Positions 16,339 to 22,992 of a stretch of 64,000 bases of DNA are shown here, piece by piece. Within the stretch, counting starts at the first letter, position 1; every line of letters begins with the position of its first letter. A program made the position numbers and the translations under genes. The notes beneath the pieces are model-generated. The model did no database searches, was not told the origin of the DNA, and worked only from the letters and a program-made list of their open reading frames with translations. The stretch is taken from positions 4,464,001-4,528,000 of the forward strand of contig NZ_CP118158.1 of assembly GCF_028747785.1 (NCBI RefSeq), given 5' to 3'. This stretch comes from Halosimplex aquaticum (lineage in GTDB: Archaea; Halobacteriota; Halobacteria; Halobacteriales; Haloarculaceae).

Positions 16339-16956
16339 ATGTGTGATGAACAACAACCACGCCGTAGAGAGCAGATGAAAGGATCGGACACGCCAGTCGT
16401 ACTCATCGTCGAGGACGAGCCCGACGTCGCCGAGACGTACAACCTCTGGCTCGCCGACGAGTACGAGGTCAGAATGGCCCAGAGTGGGGACGAGGGGCTG
16501 GCGAAACTGGACGACGACGTGGACGTGGTCCTCCTGGACCGGATGATGCCCGGTCTCTCGGGCGACGAGGTGTTGAAGCGCATCCGCGACAGGGGTCTGG
16601 AGTGCCGGGTCGCGATGGTCACCGCGGTCGAACCGGACTTCGACATCCTGGAGATGGGCTTCGACGCGTACCTCTGCAAGCCCATCCGGAGCGAGCAGCT
16701 CCACGACACGGTGGAGAACCTGCTGGAGCGCTCGGAGTACGACGACCTGCTCCAGGAGTACTACTCGCTGGTCGAGACGCAGGCGACCCTGGAGGCGACC
16801 AAGAGCAGCACCGAACTCGCCGACCACGAGGAGTACGACCGACTGCAGGAGCGGATAGACGAGATCAGGGACGATCTGGGGGACGCGCTCGGCGGCATCG
16901 AGGGAGACGAGGACTTCATCGCGACGCTTCGGGGGTTGAGTGATGGCGAGGAGTAG
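16339..16956 (+). CDS. HalX-domain response regulator
   Basis: A 205-residue response regulator with an N-terminal receiver (LIVEDEPDVAETY, phospho-Asp in VVLLDRMMPGLSG, Lys in YLCKPIRS) followed by a HalX domain, a haloarchaeal helical output region (YDDLLQEYYSLVETQATLEA and a coiled C-terminal helix). ATG 16339 is the longest start; a second ATG at 16375 leads straight into the receiver and is equally plausible. The 3' end overlaps the next gene by about 14 bp. HalX proteins are thought to signal through protein contacts, and the overlapping RecA-like protein is the obvious candidate partner. Confidence 0.92.
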   Translation: MCDEQQPRRREQMKGSDTPVVLIVEDEPDVAETYNLWLADEYEVRMAQSGDEGLAKLDDDVDVVLLDRMMPGLSGDEVLKRIRDRGLECRVAMVTAVEPDFDILEMGFDAYLCKPIRSEQLHDTVENLLERSEYDDLLQEYYSLVETQATLEATKSSTELADHEEYDRLQERIDEIRDDLGDALGGIEGDEDFIATLRGLSDGEE

Positions 16957-17629
16957 CGACTCCGAACCGGCGTACGACCTGACCGACGTGCTGGAGTTCG
17001 ACGTCCTCGAATCGGTCCGCCCCGGGTCGAACATCCTCGTCTCCGGCCCCGCGATGAGCGGCAAGGAGGACCTCGCGATGTCCGTGCTCGCCGACGGCGC
17101 CGCGGAGGGTCAGGGCGCGCTCGTCGTCACGACGGGCGACCGCGCCGAGAGCGTCCTCGACGACTTCCTCGACCGCGCCCCCGACGCCGACCCGTCGACC
17201 GTCAGCGTCGTCGACTGCCGCGGGGACGGCAGCCGCCGCGGCGAAGCAACCGCCTCGGGGAGTTACGTCTACCACGTCTCCTCGCCCGGCGACCTCACCG
17301 GCATCGGCATCGGGATCACCGAGTGCCTCGAATACCTCCACAACAACGGCGCCGAGAGCGGGCGGTTCGCGCTCACGTCGCTGTCGACGATGCTCACATA
17401 CACGGACCGCAAGACCGTCTTCAAGTTCTGCCACGTCCTCTCCTCGCGGTTCGACTCGGCCGGGTACCTGGGCCTGTTCACCATCGACTCCAGCGCCCAC
17501 GACGACCAGACGCTCCAGGTCATCAAGCAGGCGTTCGACGGCATGATCGAGATCCGCGAGGAGGACGGCCGCCGCGAAGCGCGCGTCCTCGGTCTCGCCG
17601 GCAAGCCCACCGAGTGGCGCGAGTTCTGA
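16943..17629 (+). CDS. RecA-superfamily regulatory protein (HTR-like)
   Basis: A 228-residue protein of the RecA/KaiC-like fold seen beside HalX regulators in haloarchaea. The Walker A region is loose (SGPAMSGKEDLA). A DCRGDG segment occupies the Walker B neighbourhood, with conserved strands LVVTTGDRAES, FALTSLSTMLTY and GLFTIDSSAHDDQT. ATP hydrolysis may be weak or lost. ATG 16943 follows a GTG in the same frame (16940); both lie inside the response regulator gene, so the two proteins are co-translated. A role in signal output or chemotaxis-like control is inferred. Confidence 0.8.
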   Translation: MARSSDSEPAYDLTDVLEFDVLESVRPGSNILVSGPAMSGKEDLAMSVLADGAAEGQGALVVTTGDRAESVLDDFLDRAPDADPSTVSVVDCRGDGSRRGEATASGSYVYHVSSPGDLTGIGIGITECLEYLHNNGAESGRFALTSLSTMLTYTDRKTVFKFCHVLSSRFDSAGYLGLFTIDSSAHDDQTLQVIKQAFDGMIEIREEDGRREARVLGLAGKPTEWREF

Positions 17630-18130
17630 CGCTCGTTTCCGTTCCACCGCCCGCCTTCGACTCCACCCTGTTCACGGCGCCGCGTCGCCCTCGTTGCTCC
17701 GCTCTGGCCCAGACACGGATCCACATCTCCGGTGCGGTCGACGATCCACTCGAACTCCTCGAATCTGATCGAACTCTGTCCACTACTATGGAGAATCTAT
17801 GGGCGTACAATCGATATAACGTGTCTAAACTCCCCTTGTGGACAAGTTTTAACCGTCGTTCTCGGCGATCATCTATTGCGAAGTTCGGGCGTCGAGCGCC
17901 CGACGGTTGACGAAGCGTACCACACCGGGCGACCCCGCCCGGAACAGGCCGTGAGGTATCGCACGCGAACCGACCACTGCCAGCCACCGACGCCACACTG
18001 CCACTGTGGTGCTGTCATCGGACGCTACTCGGCCCCGAGTAGCGAGATCCCGCATTCTGCTTCGGGCGGGCGGCGACTCCGTCGAGGTCGCCCGCCCGCA
18101 CTTGTCTCGACTCACCCGGCGAAGGCAGGG
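17630..18130. other. Intergenic region with two TATA-like boxes and no credible gene
   Basis: About 500 bp of lower GC than its surroundings. TATA-like motifs occur at 17812-17820 (CGATATAAC) and 17846-17853 (GTTTTAAC), and a 6-bp-arm hairpin lies at 17886-17902, just where a transcript from the second box would begin. Open frames here have poor haloarchaeal composition (Ser, His and Cys rich), so I call no protein. The following gene has its own box at 18131. A small RNA is possible. Confidence 0.5.
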
Positions 18131-18138
18131 CTTTAATC
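18131..18138 (+). promoter_or_regulatory. TATA-like box for the FAD/Fe-S dehydrogenase gene
   Basis: CTTTAATC about 28 nt before ATG 18163. The spacing indicates a leaderless transcript. Confidence 0.6.
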
Positions 18139-18162
18139 GGTGGAAACGCGTAGGCGTCGGCC

Positions 18163-21100
18163 ATGGGAACGAGCGACCGGCCGGAGTCCGACCCCGCGGG
18201 GGACCCGCGGGCGGACTACGACTACGCGGCCGACGCGGTTGCGCGACCGGGTCTGGTCGCCGACCTCCGGGACAGGGTCGCGGGCGAGGTCCGCTTCGAC
18301 GACTACTCGCGACAGCTCTACGCGACCGACGCGAGTATCTACGAGGTGACGCCCGTCGGCGTCGTCTACCCCGAGTCGACGGCCGACGTGGCCGCCGTCG
18401 TCTCCTACTGCGCGCAGCGGTCGATTCCCGTCCTCCCGCGGGGCGGCGGCACCTCGCTGGCCGGACAGGCCGTCAACGAAGCCGTCGTCCTCGACTTCAC
18501 GCGACACATGGACGCGGTGCTGTCGGTCGACCCCGAGGAGCGGGTGGCGCGGGCCGAACCCGGGGCGATCCTCGCGGAACTGAACGCCGAACTCGCGCCC
18601 CACGGCCTGAAGTTCGCGCCCGACCCCGCCTGGGGCGACAAGTCCGCGCTCGGCGGCGCCATCGGCAACAACTCGACGGGCGCCCACTCGCTGCAGTACG
18701 GCAAGACCGACGCCTACGTCGAGGAGTGCGAGGTGGTGCTCGCCGACGGAACCGTCACCCGATTCGGCGAGGTGACGCTCGACGAACTGAGGGACCGTGC
18801 GGACCCCGATGGCGACCTGGAGGGGCGCATCTACGCCGAACTCGCACGGATCGTCGACGAGGAGATCGAGAGCGTCGAATCGGCGTTCCCGGAGCTCAAA
18901 CGCAACGTCTCGGGGTACAACCTCGACGCGTTCGTCGCCGAGGCCCGCGAGGCGCTCGCCGGCGATCGAGAGACCGTCAACGTCGCGCGACTGCTCGCCG
19001 GGAGCGAGGGGACGCTCGGTGTCGTCACGGAGGCGACCGTCTCGCTCGAACCGGTTCCCGAGACGAAGGGACTGGCGCTACTGACCTACGAGACGCTGCT
19101 CGAAGCGCTCGAAGACGTCCAGCCCATCCTCGAACACGACCCGGCGGCCGTCGAGGTGCTCGACGGCGTGCTCCTGGACCTCGCCGAGGAGACCGAGGAG
19201 TTCGGCGACCTCGTCGACTCCGTCCTCCCCGAGGGGACCGGCTCGGTCCTTCTCGTCGAGTTCTACGCCGAGTCCGACGAGGAGGGGAAACAGCGCGTCG
19301 CCGACCTGGTCGCCGACCGACTCGGGAAGACCGGCGGGAGCGGAGCGCCGGTCGACGCGGTCGGTGCCGACGCAGGACAGGCGGCGACCGAGGCAGAACC
19401 GGCCGAGGGCGCCGCGGAGACGACCGACGCGCCGATCCGGGCGTTCGGCGCCCGCGAGGCCCACGAGGAGGCCGAGCGCGCGCGGTTCTGGAAGCTTCGC
19501 AAGAGCGGCCTGCCGATCCTGCTCTCGCGGACGACCGACGACAAACACGGCAGCTTCCTCGAAGACACGGCGGTCCCGCCCGAGAACCTCCCCGAGTTCG
19601 TCGCGGACTTCCAGGCCGTCCTCGAAGCCCACGGGACCTACGCGAGCTTCTACGCCCACGCGGGCCCCGGCTGCCTGCACATCCGGCCGCTCATCAACAC
19701 GAAGACGGTCGAGGGCGCCGAGACGATGGAGTCCATCGCCGACGACGTGACGGACCTGGTCGTCGAGTACGGCGGGAGCGTCTCGGGCGAGCACGGCGAC
19801 GGCCGCGCCCGAACCCAGTGGAACCGGAAGCTGTACGGCGAGGATGTCTGGGGGCTGTTCCAGGAGCTGAAGTCGACGTTCGATCCGGACTGGCTGCTCA
19901 ACCCGGGACAGGTCGTCGGCGTCGACGAGACCGACGTGGCCGCCGGCGACGCGCCCGACCGCGCCCGCACGGTCGACATGACCGAGAACCTGCGGTTCGA
20001 CCCCGAGTACGCCTTCGACGCGGGGTTCGAGCCGACCCTGGAGTGGGACAACGACAACGGATTCCAGGGGATGGTCGAGCTCTGTCACGGCTGCGGCGGC
20101 TGTCGCGGCGGCCAGGACACCACCGGAGGCGTGATGTGTCCGACCTACCGCGCGGCCGACGAGGAGGTCACGGCGACGCGCGGTCGGGCGAACATGCTCC
20201 GGCAGGCGATGAGCGGGGACCTCCCCGAGGACCCCACCGACGACGAGTTCGTGAGCGAGGTGCTGGATCTGTGCATCGGCTGCAAGGGCTGCGCCCGGGA
20301 CTGCCCGAGCGAGGTCGACATGGCGAAACTGAAGGCCGAGGTCGAGCACGCTCACCACGAGGAGCACGGCACGTCGATACGCGAACGGCTGTTCGCCGAT
20401 GTCGACCGACTCAGCGCGCTCGGGAGCGCCACGGCACCGGTCTCCAACTGGCTCCAGAAGCTCCCGGGAAGCGGCCTCGTCGCCGAGCGCCTGCTCGGCA
20501 TCGCTCGCGAGCGGACGCTGCCCACCTTCGAGCGGGAGTCGTTCGTCGACTGGTTCGCCGGCCGCGAGGCGGCCGTCCCGGAGAGCGAGGCCGAGCGGAA
20601 GGCGCTGGTCTTCCCCGACACCTACACGAACTACAGCCACCCCGAGGCCGGGAAAGCGGCGGTTCGCGTCCTCGAAGCCGCGGGCGTCCACGTGGACGTG
20701 CCCGACGACGTGACCGCCAGCGGGCGTGCGGCTCACTCGAAGGGCTTCCTCGATACGGCCCGCGAGCGCGCCGAGCGGAACGTCGAGGCGCTCGCCCCTC
20801 GCCTGGCCGACGGCTGGGACCTGGTCGTCGTCGAACCCTCCGACGCGGTCATGTTCCAGCACGACTACCTCGACCTGCTCTCGGGCGAGGCCGCCGAGAC
20901 GGTCGCCGCGAACGCGTACGGCGCCTGCGAGTACGTCGATAGAAATCGCCTCGACGACGTCATCGAGTTCGACGCGCCCGCGGAGACGCTCACCTACCAC
21001 GGCCACTGTCATCAGAAGGCGACCAAGAAGGACCACCACGCGGTCGGCATCCTCCGGCGGGCGGGCTACGAGGTGGACGCCCTCGATTCCGGCTGTTGCG

Positions 21101-21321
21101 GCATGGCCGGCAGTTTCGGCTACGAGGCCGAACACTACTCGATGAGCAAGGCGATCGGCGAGATCCTCTTCGAGCAGGTCGACGACAGCCCGGGCGAGAC
21201 GGTCGTCGCCCCGGGCGCCTCCTGCCGGTCGCAACTCGGTGACCGCGACGACCGCGAGTCCGGCGAACGCCCGCCGCACCCGGTCGAACGGCTCGCCGAC
21301 GCGCTCGCGACACCGCCGTGA
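18163..21321 (+). CDS. FAD-linked and Fe-S oxidoreductase (YdiJ/D-2-hydroxyacid dehydrogenase type)
   Basis: A 1052-residue fusion that probably oxidises a D-2-hydroxyacid (lactate, glycolate or 2-hydroxyglutarate) and passes electrons to a quinone or carrier. The N-terminal half has an FAD_binding_4 domain (PVLPRGGGTSLAGQA, GGAIGNNSTGAHSLQYGKT) and the FAD-oxidase C region ending GSVSGEHGDGRARTQWNRKLYG. The C-terminal half has ferredoxin-like Cys clusters (CHGCGGC about 641, CIGCKGCARDCP about 704) and GlpC/HdrB-like CCG motifs (HGHCHQK about 946, CCGMAGSFG about 978). Size and order match E. coli YdiJ, reported as a D-2-hydroxyglutarate dehydrogenase. A low-similarity linker at about 400-425 is haloarchaeal. 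The exact substrate is undetermined. Confidence 0.88.
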   Translation: MGTSDRPESDPAGDPRADYDYAADAVARPGLVADLRDRVAGEVRFDDYSRQLYATDASIYEVTPVGVVYPESTADVAAVVSYCAQRSIPVLPRGGGTSLAGQAVNEAVVLDFTRHMDAVLSVDPEERVARAEPGAILAELNAELAPHGLKFAPDPAWGDKSALGGAIGNNSTGAHSLQYGKTDAYVEECEVVLADGTVTRFGEVTLDELRDRADPDGDLEGRIYAELARIVDEEIESVESAFPELKRNVSGYNLDAFVAEAREALAGDRETVNVARLLAGSEGTLGVVTEATVSLEPVPETKGLALLTYETLLEALEDVQPILEHDPAAVEVLDGVLLDLAEETEEFGDLVDSVLPEGTGSVLLVEFYAESDEEGKQRVADLVADRLGKTGGSGAPVDAVGADAGQAATEAEPAEGAAETTDAPIRAFGAREAHEEAERARFWKLRKSGLPILLSRTTDDKHGSFLEDTAVPPENLPEFVADFQAVLEAHGTYASFYAHAGPGCLHIRPLINTKTVEGAETMESIADDVTDLVVEYGGSVSGEHGDGRARTQWNRKLYGEDVWGLFQELKSTFDPDWLLNPGQVVGVDETDVAAGDAPDRARTVDMTENLRFDPEYAFDAGFEPTLEWDNDNGFQGMVELCHGCGGCRGGQDTTGGVMCPTYRAADEEVTATRGRANMLRQAMSGDLPEDPTDDEFVSEVLDLCIGCKGCARDCPSEVDMAKLKAEVEHAHHEEHGTSIRERLFADVDRLSALGSATAPVSNWLQKLPGSGLVAERLLGIARERTLPTFERESFVDWFAGREAAVPESEAERKALVFPDTYTNYSHPEAGKAAVRVLEAAGVHVDVPDDVTASGRAAHSKGFLDTARERAERNVEALAPRLADGWDLVVVEPSDAVMFQHDYLDLLSGEAAETVAANAYGACEYVDRNRLDDVIEFDAPAETLTYHGHCHQKATKKDHHAVGILRRAGYEVDALDSGCCGMAGSFGYEAEHYSMSKAIGEILFEQVDDSPGETVVAPGASCRSQLGDRDDRESGERPPHPVERLADALATPP

Positions 21322-21358
21322 CGTGAGGTGTGATACCACCACTCGTACCATCCCGCCA

Positions 21359-21367
21359 GGTTTTAAT
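21359..21367 (+). promoter_or_regulatory. TATA-like box for the cold-shock gene trio
   Basis: GGTTTTAAT centred about 31 nt before ATG 21394. It is the only box seen ahead of the three csp genes, so they are probably one transcript with a leaderless or very short-leader first gene. Confidence 0.65.
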
Positions 21368-21393
21368 AGGGGCATCTCCTCTCTGCAAACGCA

Positions 21394-21588
21394 ATGGCGA
21401 CCGGTACGGTAGACTTCTTCAACGACACTGGCGGTTACGGTTTCATCGACACTGACGACGCCGACGAGGACGTGTTCTTCCACATGGAGGACATCGGCGG
21501 TCCTGACCTCGAGGAGGGGCAGGAAGTCGAGTTCGACATCGTTCAGGCAGACAAAGGCCCGCGCGCCGAGAACCTGGAGCGACTGTAA
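21394..21588 (+). CDS. cspA: Cold-shock domain protein (copy 1 of 3)
   Basis: A 64-residue cold-shock domain protein that binds single-stranded RNA/DNA through an OB fold. RNP1-like (GGYGFID) and RNP2-like (DVFFHM) motifs are present. It differs from copies 2 and 3 at only a few positions (Ala-Thr-Gly-Thr near the start, IGG for VGG, VQ for EQ, AEN for ATN). It is the first gene of a three-gene tandem array and carries the promoter. It probably acts as an RNA chaperone, and cold induction is inferred from the family. Confidence 0.95.
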   Translation: MATGTVDFFNDTGGYGFIDTDDADEDVFFHMEDIGGPDLEEGQEVEFDIVQADKGPRAENLERL

Positions 21589-21590
21589 CC

Positions 21591-21785
21591 ATGGCAAAAG
21601 GTAAGGTCGACTTCTTCAACGACACCGGCGGCTACGGCTTCATCGACACCGACGACGCGGACGAGGACGTCTTCTTCCACATGGAAGACGTCGGCGGCCC
21701 CGACCTCGAAGAGGGTCAGGAAGTCGAGTTTGACATCGAGCAGGCGGACAAGGGTCCGCGTGCGACCAACCTGGAGCGCCTCTAA
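21591..21785 (+). CDS. cspA: Cold-shock domain protein (copy 2 of 3)
   Basis: 64 residues, identical at the protein level to copy 3 and nearly so to copy 1, with the same GGYGFID and DVFFHM RNA-binding motifs. It begins 2 bp after the stop of copy 1, so it must be co-transcribed. The DNA differs from copy 3 mainly at third codon positions, showing that the protein, rather than the nucleotide sequence, is being conserved. Confidence 0.95.
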   Translation: MAKGKVDFFNDTGGYGFIDTDDADEDVFFHMEDVGGPDLEEGQEVEFDIEQADKGPRATNLERL

Positions 21786-21787
21786 CG

Positions 21788-21982
21788 ATGGCGAAAGGCA
21801 AGGTCGACTTCTTCAACGATACGGGCGGCTACGGCTTCATCGATACCGACGACGCCGACGAAGACGTGTTCTTCCACATGGAGGACGTCGGCGGTCCTGA
21901 CCTCGAGGAGGGGCAGGAAGTCGAGTTCGACATCGAGCAGGCCGACAAAGGCCCGCGCGCGACGAACCTCGAGCGCCTGTAA
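21788..21982 (+). CDS. cspA: Cold-shock domain protein (copy 3 of 3)
   Basis: 64 residues with exactly the protein sequence of copy 2. It starts 2 bp after the previous stop. Synonymous differences from copy 2 argue against a very recent duplication and for purifying selection or a wish for gene dosage. A 10-bp-arm hairpin follows about 87 bp downstream. Confidence 0.95.
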   Translation: MAKGKVDFFNDTGGYGFIDTDDADEDVFFHMEDVGGPDLEEGQEVEFDIEQADKGPRATNLERL

Positions 21983-22068
21983 GGCGTCTCGACGACGGGT
22001 TCTGCCGCATCCGCGGCACGTCCGTTCCGACGGCGAGCGACGGCCCCGTCACTTGCCGTCGATCACGA

Positions 22069-22093
22069 GCGCTCCGGGTCTTCCCCGGAGCGC
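22069..22093 (+). terminator. Strong hairpin downstream of the cold-shock genes
   Basis: Perfect 10-bp stem GCGCTCCGGG/CCCGGAGCGC with a 5-nt loop, 87 bp after the third csp gene and before the next gene. There is no T run after it, so it may be a 3'-end stabiliser or processing site rather than a classic terminator. Confidence 0.4.
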
Positions 22094-22185
22094 CCCGAAT
22101 ATCTTCGGCGAGCGGCCGCGCTCGCGGCAATTCTGGCGACCCCAGACCGTGGGACACAAGAGCCAGCGGCTCGCACCTACGGGCA

Positions 22186-22599
22186 ATGAGCGACGCCGAC
22201 GCCGTCGACACGGACCTGTACCAGCGCGCGCAGGCACTCCTCGAACCCGGCGAGATCGAACTCGTCGGCCTGATCGTCCACACCGACATCTCCGGCGACC
22301 AGGAGCCGACGCTCCACGAGGCGACCCTGGAGATCGGCAACTACATCGCCGAGCACGCCGGCGTCGAGCCGACCGACACCTACGTCTACTCCGGCAACGA
22401 CGACCCGGAGTTCGGCGTAAACCAGCACCAGGGCCTCACCCTCGACGGCGACGAGTTCGTCTGGGAGTGCCAGCAGCTCCTCCGCGAGGGGACCTTCGAC
22501 GTGGTGTTCTACTACGAGGCCGACGTCGACCAGGACGGGCTCGTCGACGCCGTCCGCGAGGCCGGCTACGACGCCGTCGGCGTCGAACCGCGGGAGTGA
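22186..22599 (+). CDS. Haloarchaeal conserved protein (DUF5778-like)
   Basis: A 137-residue very acidic soluble protein. Conserved-looking segments are YQRAQALLEPGEIELVGLIVHTD, QGLTLDGDEFVWECQQLLR and FDVVFYYEADVD. I believe it belongs to a haloarchaea-specific family (DUF5778), but I have no functional clue: no metal, nucleotide or membrane motif. It stands alone and is convergent with the zinc-ribbon membrane gene. Confidence 0.8.
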   Translation: MSDADAVDTDLYQRAQALLEPGEIELVGLIVHTDISGDQEPTLHEATLEIGNYIAEHAGVEPTDTYVYSGNDDPEFGVNQHQGLTLDGDEFVWECQQLLREGTFDVVFYYEADVDQDGLVDAVREAGYDAVGVEPRE

Positions 22600-22637
22600 G
22601 CGGCGCGGTGCGGTAGCCGGTTCCCGCCTCGCGGCCC

Positions 22638-22937
22638 TCACCCGGAGAGCTTCTCCAGACAGTTCCAGCAGTAGTCCGCGTGATCCCAGTTGTCCGCGTC
22701 GCACGCCCGACAGACGACCCGTTCGCCGGCCGGCGGGGATCGGTCCGGTGCGCGCTCGGTTCGGCTCCCGGCGGTTCGACGCATCGGCGACCCGGACCGG
22801 AACTCCCCGTTCTCCACGCGCGCGATGAGTTCGTCGTCCGCGACGTAGTCGATGAGGCGAAAGAGCGCGACGAAGCACAGCCCCGGCAGGAAGACGAGGA
22901 CCAGCAGTCCGAGGATCCACAGCACCTCAGGGAGCAT
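22638..22937 (-). CDS. Membrane protein with C-terminal zinc ribbon
   Basis: A 99-residue protein: one N-terminal membrane helix (EVLWILGLLVLVFLPGLCFVALF), an Arg/Pro/Ser-rich linker and a zinc ribbon formed by CRAC and CWNC near the end. ATG 22937 is preferred because a TATA-like stretch (minus strand, about 22960-22968) lies some 27 nt upstream; a longer form from 22952 is possible. Such anchored ribbons are common haloarchaeal orphans and may bind nucleic acid or a partner at the membrane. Confidence 0.75.
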   Translation of the reverse strand: MLPEVLWILGLLVLVFLPGLCFVALFRLIDYVADDELIARVENGEFRSGSPMRRTAGSRTERAPDRSPPAGERVVCRACDADNWDHADYCWNCLEKLSG

Positions 22938-22992
22938 GGTTGACGTTAGCACTCCTCGGCAAATAGGTTTCGGGAAGGGGTCTGCGTCCCGT

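Noticed and set aside
17732..18136. 134-codon plus ORF in the intergenic region before the FAD/Fe-S gene
   Set aside because: Rich in Ser, Cys, His and Pro with few acidic residues, unlike haloarchaeal proteins, and without a start signal. It overlaps TATA-like boxes and a hairpin.
19078..21597. 839-codon minus-strand ORF opposite the FAD/Fe-S oxidoreductase
   Set aside because: The plus strand has conserved FAD and Cys motifs throughout; the antisense product lacks any family and is a composition artefact.
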